Shown piece by piece: positions 1 through 8,437 of a stretch of DNA of 64,000 nucleotides; the first letter of the stretch is position 1; every line of letters begins with the position of its first letter. The translations under genes were made by a program, and so were the position numbers. The notes below the pieces were generated by a model. The model was given only the letters and a program-made list of their open reading frames with translations. It was not told the DNA's origin and ran no database searches. This DNA is from Terrisporobacter petrolearius (lineage in GTDB: Bacteria > Bacillota > Clostridia > Peptostreptococcales > Peptostreptococcaceae): assembly GCF_032598785.1 (NCBI RefSeq), contig NZ_CP102984.1; one strand, written 5' to 3'.

Positions 1-114
1 GTCTACTAGAGTTATTTCCATATTTGTATATGTTTGATTTCTAATACTATCTAGACACCTGTTTAAATTTTCTTCTGCATTATATATTGGCACAATCACA
101 CTAACTTTGTACAT
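1..114 (-). CDS. Glycosyltransferase family 2, N-terminal fragment (runs off the window)
   Basis: The first 38 codons of a minus-strand gene are present, starting at ATG 114 behind a GGGGGAG ribosome binding site. The frame reads MYKVSVIVPIYNAEEN and continues through CLDSIRNQTY, the typical opening beta-strand and nucleotide-binding loop of GT-A family 2 glycosyltransferases (VSVIVPxYN). The product would transfer a sugar from a nucleotide-sugar donor, usually for envelope polysaccharide or a glycolipid. The acceptor cannot be told because the DxD motif and C-terminus lie outside the window. Family assignment is secure; specificity is unknown. Confidence 0.85.
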   Translation of the reverse strand, partial: MYKVSVIVPIYNAEENLNRCLDSIRNQTYTNMEITLVD

Positions 115-420
115 ATTTTCTCCCCCCATAGATTAATTTGTACATTTTTTATTTGTTGCTTATTAAAAATACTAACTCCCCATAATTAATATTTTTAATC
201 CTATCCTATAATAGTACTATTTATAAATAGTTTTCATTATACAAAAGTATTATTTTTGCTTATCACATGTGAATTTATCTTTTAGTCTACTTATAATAAA
301 TTCTTTACTTTACTTTACATCCCTTGTTATTTTTATTATATTTTTCCTCTGAATTCCTTCATAAAGCGATAAACTACCTAATAATAGTAAGTATTTATAG
401 TTTATAACCAAAATTAAAAT
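115..420. other. Intergenic region without a recognisable gene
   Basis: About 300 bases of very AT-rich DNA separate the glycosyltransferase start from the ABC-exporter terminator. No open frame with a ribosome binding site and no strong hairpin is visible. It probably contains the promoter of the glycosyltransferase gene. Confidence 0.5.
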
Positions 421-461
421 AAGAGAGCTTATTTATCTACAATAGATTAACAAGCTCTCTT
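421..461 (-). terminator. Rho-independent terminator after the ABC exporter
   Basis: A perfect 10-bp inverted repeat (AAGAGAGCTT at 421-430 and its complement at 452-461) has a 21-base loop and is followed on the minus strand by a T-rich stretch. It lies 50 bases beyond the stop of the ABC ATPase gene. Confidence 0.7.
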
Positions 462-510
462 ATTTGCACAAATATATGTGCAATTTTTTTCAATTGATTT
501 TTATTATATA

Positions 511-1174
511 CTAAGCAACATTACCATCTTTTATAGTTATAACCTTGTCTGCCATTTGGGCTATGTCATTATTATGAGTTATCATAATCAAAGTTTGTCC
601 AAATTCATTTACACATTTTTTTAACAAATCCATAACCTCATTAGTAGTTTTTGTGTCTAAATTTCCTGTAGGCTCATCTGCAAATATAATTTCCGGTTTA
701 TTTGCAAGAGCTCTAGCAATAGCAACTCTTTGTTGTTGTCCTCCACTTAATTCATTTGGAAATTTATTTATCTTATCTTTTAATCCTAGTATATTTATAA
801 TACTGTCTACATATTTTATATCTATTTTTTTTATTATCTATATTTATAGGAAGTACTATATTTTCATAAATATTAACTACTGGTATTAAGTTAAAACTTT
901 GAAAAATAAATCCAAACTTTTCTATTCTTAATTTTGATAAATTATCATCTGACAACTTGGATATATCTTGATCATTAAGAAGTACCTTTCCACTTGTAAT
1001 ACTATCTAACCCTGCTATACAGTGAAGTAATGTACTTTTTCCACTTCCACTTGGACCTATTATTGTAGTAAACTTTCCTTTTTCAAAAGATAAATTAATA
1101 TTATTTAAGGCCTGTACTTTATTTTCGTCTTTTCCATATATTTTACTTAAATTTATTACATCTAATATACTCAT
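511..1174 (-). pseudogene. ABC exporter ATP-binding subunit (MacB/LolD type), frameshifted at an A8 run
   Basis: The gene starts at ATG 1174 and reads a normal MacB/LolD-type ATPase: Walker A GPSGSGKST and Q-loop FIFQSFNLIP. It leaves frame at a run of eight A on the minus strand (825-832) and then stops at 773. With seven A the frame continues intact through the signature LSGGQQQR, Walker B IIFADEPTGNLD and the switch histidine ITHNN, to a stop at 511. The total, 664 nt, is 221 codons plus one base, so the A run is the only lesion. It sits 12 bases downstream of its permease partner's stop region and would power that exporter. The shift may be a real loss, reversible slippage, transcriptional slippage or a sequence error. 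Confidence 0.85.
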
Positions 1175-1186
1175 ATCATCATCTCC

Positions 1187-3751
1187 TTAGTTATTTATTC
1201 TCAGTCCTTCTACTATACTTAGCTTAATTATTTTATTTCTCGATAAATAAGTTGACAATAAACACATTACTATTGTAGCTATTCCAAATTGGAGTATTTC
1301 ATTTATTGGTATATTATATGACATGCTATTTTCTAAACCTAGGCCTTCATCCCTTATGCTATTTACCATATAAATAAATTTTGAATAACTTATGGTAGCC
1401 ACTACAGATGATACTACTATACTAAATAAGGCATATATCATACTTTCTTTTACTATCATTTTTTTAATGTTTTTCATACTCATACCAATAGCCCTAAGCG
1501 TTGCCAATTCTTTTATTCTCAGCATAATATTAGTTTTAATTATACATATTATATTTATGGAAGATATTATAAGTGTAAGAATTACAGATACTAATACTTC
1601 CTTTTTATTTTCTTCTGATTGCTTTTTAAACCTACTTTCATATTTATATTTACTTTCTATTTCTTTAAAAGAATAACCTTTTGTTAATTCATCTAAAGCT
1701 TTATTTACGTCTTCATCTTTTCTATTTTCTAACTTTATTGATATTTTGTTGTAGTCATTTATATTAGTTATATTTTTCAAATCATCTTCATTTAAAATAA
1801 CTTGAGCTAAACAACCTAGTCCTCCATCTTGAGTTACAACATAATCTTTATTTAACAAACCACTAACTTTAACTTTTATATTTTTATATTCCAATTTACC
1901 TTTATTCTTTGCAGGCACTTTTATATCAATAACATCTCCCACTTTAACCTTCTTTAAAGCCTTTGCATTATTTGTACTTTGCATAGGCGAGTAAAAATAG
2001 TTTGAAACTAGAGCCCTTGGGTAATCTTCTTTTTTTTCCTCATAAATATTGCTACCTTTTTCTATGTATTTATCTAAACTTCTTATAAAGTCTTTGTTAT
2101 ATCCTTTTACTCCAGTAGTAATCTCTATATTATTTTGATTATCTTTAGAAGATAGAAAAGGTTTAACATCCTCACTAATATTATTTATACTAGTTTTTAA
2201 GTATGCAGTTAAATTTATACTAGGATAAACTTCTTTTAGATTATCAATTTTAGATATTTTATTAATAAAGTTACTATCATAATTACAATAAGCTTCTTCT
2301 GTATTATAAAAATTATGTCTTAAAATTACATCAGTATCTCCCATGGCCATAACAGACATACTATTACTTCCAATAATTTCTTCATCATTATTAAAAACTG
2401 CCATCTTACTTATAAATAATGATCCTGCTAGACTTATTGACAGTATGGATAATATAGTTCTACTTTTATTTCTCCACACATTTTTAAATGCCATTTCACC
2501 AGTCAATCCAAATATTTTCCTAATTAATTTATGATAATACTTATCTCTTCCTCTTTTTGTATTGTTATTTATATCTCTAATAGCCTCCATAGGGCTTATT
2601 TTTGAACCTTTATACGTGGAGAAAATACAAGAAAGCAAAACTGCAAAAGATGCTAATTTTAATGGTTCCATTATACTTTCTTTGCTTATATAAATATTTT
2701 GCTGACCTCCATAAATATTAATTATTCCTATTGAAGAAATTACATATCCCAAAGCAAATCCTAGAACTAAACCTAAAATAAGAACTATTAAACTTTGAAT
2801 AAGTATCATAAGTCTAACATTTTTCTTTTCCATTCCTATGGCTCTTAATATACCAATTTGCTTTGTCATATCAATTAATATTATATTAAATATGTTGAAT
2901 ATAACTAAAGCTGCTGACAACATTGGTATTAGCTTATTTTTTATACTAAATGTTGTGTTCTTTGACATTTCATAATCATCTAGTGCATTGCTAAGTTGTG
3001 TATTTATAATTAAATCTCCATCGTTTAATTTATACTTTCCTATAATTTCATTAGCCTTAGATATACTAGGTGTTTTTGTATTAAACTTCAAAATACCGCT
3101 ATGAGTTACAAGTTCTTTTGGGATAATATTTTGATTACTTGTGAAATAAGTAAATCCTCTAACATTGTAATATTCATTTCCTTCATAATAACCTTTATAG
3201 TAAGCTTCAGGCTTTTGAACTATTCCAACTAGTTTAAATTTCTTTTTCTTACTATAAATTTGATTTTCATTTTTATTGTCCACATAATGTTTCACAACAG
3301 TAAAGTCAATTTCCTCATTTAGTTTATTGTCTAAGTGCATTTCTTTCAATGCTTTTTCTTCTAAAACTATTTCATTTTCATTTTTAGGATAAGTACCTTT
3401 TATCAATTTATATCCATAGGCATTAATAAAGTCCTCATTGTAAGAATCTAGCTGAATGGATACTCCATTTTTATCTACAATACTACCTAAATTGATTACA
3501 TCATGGATTTCTTTTACTTCTTTGTCCTTTTCTAATTGATTTGACACACTATCGCTTAAATTGTTATATTCAGCATGATAATCACTGAAATTTTTATAAG
3601 CTTCTTTAATATTTATCTCACTCTTAGTTTCTGGTATAACGTTTAATGTAAAAATTAGCATTACTGCTAAAGAAATACTTGTTATAAGAGCTGAGCTTTT
3701 GCCTTTTTGGCTTTTTAAATAGGACACTGCCAATTTAAAACTAACTTTCAT
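1187..3751 (-). CDS. ABC transporter permease with two FtsX/MacB-type domains
   Basis: This 854-residue membrane protein begins with an N-terminal hydrophobic helix (about residues 18-40), followed by an extracellular domain to about 275. Three helices follow near 280-385. A second helix (about 430-455) opens the second half, with another large extracellular domain, and three helices lie near 725-845. This duplicated FtsX layout, with the cytoplasmic motif GILRAIGMEKKNVR and its repeat TLRAIGMSMKNIKK, is typical of exporters of peptides, lipids or antimicrobials that work by mechanotransmission. It is cotranscribed with the ATPase downstream and follows an AgrC/AgrA-like system, so peptide export or antimicrobial-peptide resistance is a reasonable inference. 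The substrate is unknown. Confidence 0.85.
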   Translation of the reverse strand: MKVSFKLAVSYLKSQKGKSSALITSISLAVMLIFTLNVIPETKSEINIKEAYKNFSDYHAEYNNLSDSVSNQLEKDKEVKEIHDVINLGSIVDKNGVSIQLDSYNEDFINAYGYKLIKGTYPKNENEIVLEEKALKEMHLDNKLNEEIDFTVVKHYVDNKNENQIYSKKKKFKLVGIVQKPEAYYKGYYEGNEYYNVRGFTYFTSNQNIIPKELVTHSGILKFNTKTPSISKANEIIGKYKLNDGDLIINTQLSNALDDYEMSKNTTFSIKNKLIPMLSAALVIFNIFNIILIDMTKQIGILRAIGMEKKNVRLMILIQSLIVLILGLVLGFALGYVISSIGIINIYGGQQNIYISKESIMEPLKLASFAVLLSCIFSTYKGSKISPMEAIRDINNNTKRGRDKYYHKLIRKIFGLTGEMAFKNVWRNKSRTILSILSISLAGSLFISKMAVFNNDEEIIGSNSMSVMAMGDTDVILRHNFYNTEEAYCNYDSNFINKISKIDNLKEVYPSINLTAYLKTSINNISEDVKPFLSSKDNQNNIEITTGVKGYNKDFIRSLDKYIEKGSNIYEEKKEDYPRALVSNYFYSPMQSTNNAKALKKVKVGDVIDIKVPAKNKGKLEYKNIKVKVSGLLNKDYVVTQDGGLGCLAQVILNEDDLKNITNINDYNKISIKLENRKDEDVNKALDELTKGYSFKEIESKYKYESRFKKQSEENKKEVLVSVILTLIISSINIICIIKTNIMLRIKELATLRAIGMSMKNIKKMIVKESMIYALFSIVVSSVVATISYSKFIYMVNSIRDEGLGLENSMSYNIPINEILQFGIATIVMCLLSTYLSRNKIIKLSIVEGLRINN

Positions 3752-3781
3752 CTTTGCCTCCCAGTTGTTATTTATATAGTT

Positions 3782-3822
3782 AAAGGGTGTTGCCTTTTAC
3801 ATATAAAAAGGTAACACCCTTT
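3782..3822 (-). promoter_or_regulatory. Leader hairpin upstream of the ABC permease
   Basis: A long inverted repeat (AAAGGGTGTTGCCTTTT against AAAAAGGTAACACCCTTT, one G-U/mismatch) lies between the kinase stop and the permease start. It is downstream of the LytTR-like sites, so it would be in the 5' untranslated region of the exporter transcript. It could also end readthrough from the kinase gene. No strong T tract follows on the minus strand, so its role is uncertain. Confidence 0.55.
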
Positions 3823-3845
3823 GACTTTTTCCTCAATATCTATAG

Positions 3846-3875
3846 CACAACTGGTATTTTTATTGTTCCAACTGT
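3846..3875 (-). promoter_or_regulatory. LytTR/AgrA-type operator pair
   Basis: On the minus strand ACAGTTGGA (3875-3867) is followed after 12 bases by CCAGTTGTG (3854-3846). This gives two 9-bp elements with a 21-bp period. AgrA-like LytTR regulators bind exactly such pairs, with consensus near ACAGTTNAG. A TATAGA-like -10 follows on the minus strand. The pair lies about 95-125 bases before the exporter permease, so the adjacent LytTR regulator probably activates the exporter. Confidence 0.7.
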
Positions 3876-3902
3876 CATGTTTTAATTTTTATAAAGAAAA
3901 AT

Positions 3903-5270
3903 TTATTGTTTCAATGGTATATAAATTGTACTTATAAATTTATTTTCTTCATTTTCAATTTCCAATTCTCCATCATATTTTTTAAGTGATGATTTAATAC
4001 TTTCAATTCCAATACCATGAAAATATTTATCTTTTTTGCTACTTATTATTTTATTATTTTTAATTATTACTTTATTTACCTTACTATTTTCACATTTTAT
4101 AATATAGTAAGACTTCACAATTGTACCTCTTATATTTATATATTTTTTATTTTCATCATTTTCAATCTTTTCACATGCTTCTATTGCATTATCTAGCAAA
4201 TTTGAAAATATACTTGATACATCCATCATGTGTAAAAAATCACATTTTGAAAAGTCCATATTACACAAGAAGTCTATGTTTTTCATATTACATAGCTTTC
4301 TTTTTTCACTTAGTATAACATCTAATATAACATTTCCTGTATTATATATATTTTCAAAATACTTAATTTCATTATTAATACTATTTATATACTCATTCAC
4401 ACTGGAGCTTTGATTTTGAATAAGTTTTATATTTGTCATATGATTATTTATATCATGATAAAGCCTTTTTACTTTTTCTTGGGATTCTTTTATATTTAAA
4501 TAATAATTATATTCCATATCATGCTTTTTATTGAGTAGGTCTAGCTTTGCTTTTTCCTCAGTAGATTTCAAAAGCTTAATAAGAGCAAGTACAAAAACTA
4601 TATTACTTGCAACAACTATATATGGTAAAGCTAAGTCAGCAAAATTTACAAAGGGCATAAATTCAATTGATTGATCAAATTTTAATTTGTTATCTCTTAC
4701 TATAGAATAAAGATCATAAATACCATTAGATGCCTTATTCAAAAATAATATTATTAACATATTTACAACAATTGTAAATCCTATACACAAATAGTATTTT
4801 TTATTAAGAGATAAACTTTTTAACTTATCAAAATAATATACAATTAAAATAATTGATAATGAACTTATTATAAATTGTAAAACATCAAATATCATATCCC
4901 ATTTAAAATTGAATTTATCTATTATAAGTATATAAATATACAATATAATGCACTCAATGGTCATTTTCACTCCTTTATATATTACTGTATGTAAAATGGA
5001 ATATAAAAAAGCTTTTTTAAAATCAAAATCATATGAAATTTTACAAATTATAAATAATAAAACAAATGAAATTATTATACCTTTATCAAGTCCATATGTA
5101 ACCATTTGTGTGCTAATAACCAAAAATATTAGCAATAAATTTATTATTTTAAAAAATCTATTTTTAGGCTTGTATTCATATCCTATTTTTTTCATAATAA
5201 TCAAAAATGATAATATAAATAATAAGCTATTGATTATATCTTTAAACTGATAAAATTCAATATTTAACAT
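3903..5270 (-). CDS. AgrC-like GHKL sensor histidine kinase
   Basis: The 455-residue protein has six to seven membrane helices in the first ~230 residues, then a short coiled linker. The phospho-acceptor motif is RLYHDINNHMTN (about 268-279), the N-box LLDNAIEACE (about 358-367) and the G-box HGIGIESIKSSLKKY (near 423-437). That is the HATPase_c_5 arrangement of peptide-sensing AgrC/ComD-type kinases. Its start overlaps the end of the response-regulator gene by 7 bases, so the two are translationally coupled. No AgrD or AgrB gene is visible nearby, so the signal may be an external peptide rather than a self-made pheromone. Confidence 0.9.
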   Translation of the reverse strand: MLNIEFYQFKDIINSLLFILSFLIIMKKIGYEYKPKNRFFKIINLLLIFLVISTQMVTYGLDKGIIISFVLLFIICKISYDFDFKKAFLYSILHTVIYKGVKMTIECIILYIYILIIDKFNFKWDMIFDVLQFIISSLSIILIVYYFDKLKSLSLNKKYYLCIGFTIVVNMLIILFLNKASNGIYDLYSIVRDNKLKFDQSIEFMPFVNFADLALPYIVVASNIVFVLALIKLLKSTEEKAKLDLLNKKHDMEYNYYLNIKESQEKVKRLYHDINNHMTNIKLIQNQSSSVNEYINSINNEIKYFENIYNTGNVILDVILSEKRKLCNMKNIDFLCNMDFSKCDFLHMMDVSSIFSNLLDNAIEACEKIENDENKKYINIRGTIVKSYYIIKCENSKVNKVIIKNNKIISSKKDKYFHGIGIESIKSSLKKYDGELEIENEENKFISTIYIPLKQ

Positions 5271-5977
5271 AATTTTTCTCCCATTGAATGAAGAAACTTG
5301 CTTTTAAAATCCTTAAATCTATGTCTACTAACAGGCACTTCTTCTTTATTGTCCATAATAGCAACATATTGCTTTATACAGTCTACATACTCCATATTTA
5401 CTAAAAAGCTTTTATGACACCTATAAAAATTACTGTTGTTAATTTCTTTTTCTATCTTATCCAAGGTACTCTTAACCTGGTGTTCTTCGTCTTTTGTGTG
5501 TATAGTCATATCTCTTTTTTGTATTTCTATATAAGTTATATGACTAACTTTAATCTTTAAAGTATCACTTTTTTGATCTATAATTATATATTTGCTATTT
5601 TTGTTAATTTCACTTATACAGCTTATCATATGCTTTTTTAAATCTTCATATTTTAGTGGCTTTAACAAATATCTATAAGCTCTTACTTCATATCCTTCTT
5701 GAATATAATCTACTAGTGATGTAGTAAATATTATCTCAGCATTTCTATTATCTATTTTTCTGATTTTTCTCGCCGTTTCCATACCATTTAGCTTGTCCAT
5801 TAGAATATCTAATAAGAATATATCTACATCTTGAGGATAATTATTAAAAAGATCTTCACCTGAGCTAAATGTAAGTATTTCATATGATAAGTCTTCTTCC
5901 TCTAAGATTTGAATTAAGTAATTTTTTATTAATTTTCTTTGTTCTTTTTCGTCTTCACATACTGCTATTTTTAACAT
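5264..5977 (-). CDS. AgrA-like response regulator with LytTR DNA-binding domain
   Basis: The 237-residue protein carries a receiver domain (residues 1-~120) with acidic pocket CEDE, phospho-acceptor aspartate in DIFLLDILMD and the conserved lysine in RYLLKPLKY. A LytTR domain (about 140-230) follows, with the pattern YIEIQKRDMTIHT and FYRCHKSFLVNMEYV. It pairs with the GHKL kinase downstream. The operator pair at 3846-3875 matches this protein class in sequence and 21-bp period, which suggests that the ABC exporter is its direct target. Confidence 0.92.
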   Translation of the reverse strand: MLKIAVCEDEKEQRKLIKNYLIQILEEEDLSYEILTFSSGEDLFNNYPQDVDIFLLDILMDKLNGMETARKIRKIDNRNAEIIFTTSLVDYIQEGYEVRAYRYLLKPLKYEDLKKHMISCISEINKNSKYIIIDQKSDTLKIKVSHITYIEIQKRDMTIHTKDEEHQVKSTLDKIEKEINNSNFYRCHKSFLVNMEYVDCIKQYVAIMDNKEEVPVSRHRFKDFKSKFLHSMGEKLC

Positions 5978-6077
5978 CTATATCCTCCAAATTACTTCCT
6001 TACTAACTTCTAGCTTTAATTATATATTCATCTTTAATATTTTTAAATATTTTACATTTATAAATCTTTTATAATAT

Positions 6078-7337
6078 TTAATATAATTCAATCTTGTTTG
6101 GCCATGGATTATTTCGTGCAATACTCCATGTTTTATCAATATATTGCAAAGTATAAATCTGCTCTACTGCATGGAAATAATAAGAGCCTTTTGTAGTAAC
6201 TTTATATCCTGTCTCATCTTCTTTTAATAATCCTATTATCTTTGCAATACTAAGTTCTATCCTATAATCTTTACTTAAATCACTACTAAACATTTTTTCA
6301 TAATGCTCTTTGTTCAAGTTCATATTATAAACATTCCAAAATAACCAATAAGATTTTCTTGAAAATTTAGTAAAGTTTAATACTAATGCACAGGCAAATT
6401 CATTTTTATTTATTGCATTTATGTACTCATCCACTGAGAAAGTATTTAACCTAGACTTGTCATCAAAGAGTGAAGCAGCTCCTGGTCCTAATCCTATAAA
6501 GTTTTCTCTTGTTATGGATGAATATTTTTCTGTATTTGGCTTAGCAAAAGTCCATACAGAAGTTCTATCTAAACCTATTTCTTTTGATAAATTTACAAGT
6601 TCAAAAAGCATTTTTTTCTTTTCATTGGAAGATAGAGGTTTTCTTTTGTTATTAGCATAAGAAAAATCAATAAATGGATAAGTAGAAATTTGAGTTGCTC
6701 CAAGTTCAAAGGCCAATACTACGTCTTCCTTTAGCTCCTCTATACTTTGTCCTGGTATTCCAAATATTAAATCTATGTCTATTGTTTCAAACTCAACTTC
6801 TTTAATTAACTGTATTTTTTCAGCTTCATTATTTTCTTTTCTGCCTAAGCTTTCTAAACAGTTTTTATTAAAAGACTGAATCCCAACACTTATCATGTTA
6901 AATCCTAAGATCTTTAACTTATTCAGCATATCTAAATTAATATTACTTGGATGTAATTCTATGGCTAAGCTACCCTTTAGATTAAAGTTTTCTTTTACAG
7001 CATCTATAATTTCTTCAAGATAGTCTATAAGTAGCGCTGGTGTTCCACCTCCAAAATACAAAGATGTTAAGTCCTGTTTTTTATATCTTAAATTAGCTAG
7101 CTTTATCTCTTTTAATAAAGCTTCCTTATATTCAAAAGCCTTGTTCTCATCATATAATTCTTTATTGTAAGGACAAAAAGAACATATACTTTTACAAAAT
7201 GGTATATGTATATATAATCCTAAATTATCTTTATTATTTAAATCAACATAATTTAAATCATTATTATCATTGCACTTTACAAACTCAAACGGCTTAAAAC
7301 TTCTGTTTAATACTGGTCTTAAAATATTTGTCAGCAT
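6078..7337 (-). CDS. Radical SAM protein of the HemN/HemW (coproporphyrinogen oxidase-like) family
   Basis: ATG 7337 is chosen because AAGGGAGAG stands directly before it; a longer frame begins at 7355. The 419-residue protein shows the HemN-type cluster CKSICSFC within YIHIPFCKSICSFCPYNK, the SAM-binding FGGGTPALL, the ELHPSNI segment, and SVGIQSFN and IGLGPGAASLF further on. The C-terminal ~110 residues are the less conserved HemN-like helical domain. No haem genes lie nearby, so a porphyrin substrate is not supported. The gene follows another radical-SAM gene by 10 bases, suggesting two successive radical steps or an accessory role. True HemW, an HutW/ChuW-like enzyme or a modifying enzyme for a small product all remain possible. 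Confidence 0.85.
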   Translation of the reverse strand: MLTNILRPVLNRSFKPFEFVKCNDNNDLNYVDLNNKDNLGLYIHIPFCKSICSFCPYNKELYDENKAFEYKEALLKEIKLANLRYKKQDLTSLYFGGGTPALLIDYLEEIIDAVKENFNLKGSLAIELHPSNINLDMLNKLKILGFNMISVGIQSFNKNCLESLGRKENNEAEKIQLIKEVEFETIDIDLIFGIPGQSIEELKEDVVLAFELGATQISTYPFIDFSYANNKRKPLSSNEKKKMLFELVNLSKEIGLDRTSVWTFAKPNTEKYSSITRENFIGLGPGAASLFDDKSRLNTFSVDEYINAINKNEFACALVLNFTKFSRKSYWLFWNVYNMNLNKEHYEKMFSSDLSKDYRIELSIAKIIGLLKEDETGYKVTTKGSYYFHAVEQIYTLQYIDKTWSIARNNPWPNKIELY

Positions 7338-7347
7338 ATTCTCTCCC

Positions 7348-8250
7348 TTATACAAATTTCAGATATGTTTTTAAAGTTTCATAGATTATCTTAGGATTTC
7401 CACCAAACAATAAGGCAAATTCCACGGCAAATAAGTATCCACATTCATTGCATAATCCGTCTATTTCCACACACCTTCCACATACAAATCTCTTTTTATT
7501 TTCTACTACCAAACATTGCTTGCAAGGTCTGTTCCAATTGTTATCCAAATAATAATCTATGGCAGAGTATAAATTAAATATAGGGTAGCCTTCCTTCATA
7601 AGTTGTTTTATAGTATTTACCACTTCAATTTTTTGCTCTCTGTTCAAACTTAGATCCTTGGTCCCCTCATAAGGTGTGTGAAAATTAAAGGAAATGCTCT
7701 TTAGATTTTTAGTATTTTTAACTAACTCACAAAGTTCCTCTACATCCTTATAATTTCTATTATTAATGGCCATATATACGCAAATATTGCTGTCATTGGC
7801 TTTTTCCACATTTTCTAATATTGTATCAAATGTATTACCTCTTATGTAATTGTGATTTTCTTTAGTTCCATCAATACTTAAAAATATAATATCTGCCTCT
7901 TTAATATCTAAATCTATAGTTCCGTTGGTAACTATATTAACTAATTCAAATCCTATTTCTTTAGCTTCTGCAATTAAGTCCTTAGCATTTTTCCCACTTT
8001 CATTCCAAAGAAGTGTTTCTCCACCACAAAAGAATAAAATTCTAACGCCTTCATTATAAAGCTTAATCATTTCCTCTTTTATGTCTTCATAAGTATGAAT
8101 TATTTTGTTTATGTTGTTTACTGCACAATGCTTACAAGTGAGATTGCAATAATCTGTAAGTATTATAGTCGCAAGTATCGGATTAGTATTTTTGAAAAAT
8201 ATTGTTTTTAATCCATAAGTTGAAAATTCTATAAATGATTTTAGCTTCAT
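7348..8250 (-). CDS. Radical SAM protein, MoaA/PqqE-like, with C-terminal cysteine cluster
   Basis: The 300-residue protein has the radical-SAM motif CNLTCKHC at about 34-41, the glycine-rich FFCGGETLLW near 73-82 and a TIM-barrel core to about 210. The C-terminal region contains CKQC, CGRC and CNEC pairs that could bind auxiliary Fe-S clusters, as in the SPASM/Twitch group, though their spacing does not match a standard SPASM domain that I can name. It is the first gene of an apparent two-gene unit with the HemN-like gene. No obvious precursor-peptide gene is visible in the 190 bases upstream. Possible roles are peptide or cofactor maturation; the substrate is unknown. Confidence 0.85.
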   Translation of the reverse strand: MKLKSFIEFSTYGLKTIFFKNTNPILATIILTDYCNLTCKHCAVNNINKIIHTYEDIKEEMIKLYNEGVRILFFCGGETLLWNESGKNAKDLIAEAKEIGFELVNIVTNGTIDLDIKEADIIFLSIDGTKENHNYIRGNTFDTILENVEKANDSNICVYMAINNRNYKDVEELCELVKNTKNLKSISFNFHTPYEGTKDLSLNREQKIEVVNTIKQLMKEGYPIFNLYSAIDYYLDNNWNRPCKQCLVVENKKRFVCGRCVEIDGLCNECGYLFAVEFALLFGGNPKIIYETLKTYLKFV

Positions 8251-8373
8251 AATTCACCTTCCCCTAATTTAAATATAGTAAAAAATTAATAAATGTATTT
8301 TTTTACAATTATGTCTAAATTTTATAACAAGATAATAAGAATGGCAAACTAATTCTTTTAATAAAAAAGAATT

Positions 8374-8417
8374 AAGCATACTAAGATAAGAGCCATCTCC
8401 ATCTTCTTAATATGCTT
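8374..8417 (-). terminator. Terminator after the ABC-F gene
   Basis: A 13-bp inverted repeat (AAGCATACTAAGA at 8374-8386 against 8405-8417, one G-U) is followed on the minus strand by AATTCTTTTTTATT. It ends transcription 20 bases beyond the ABC-F stop. Confidence 0.75.
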
Positions 8418-8437
8418 TTATTAACAATTTCTACTTG

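Noticed and set aside
653..889. Plus-strand open frame of 78 codons opposite the ABC ATPase
   Set aside because: It lies entirely across a real ABC ATPase gene on the other strand and has no ribosome binding site.
6078..7337. Coproporphyrinogen oxidase HemN for haem synthesis
   Set aside because: No other haem gene is near, and the HemN-like family includes many non-haem enzymes.
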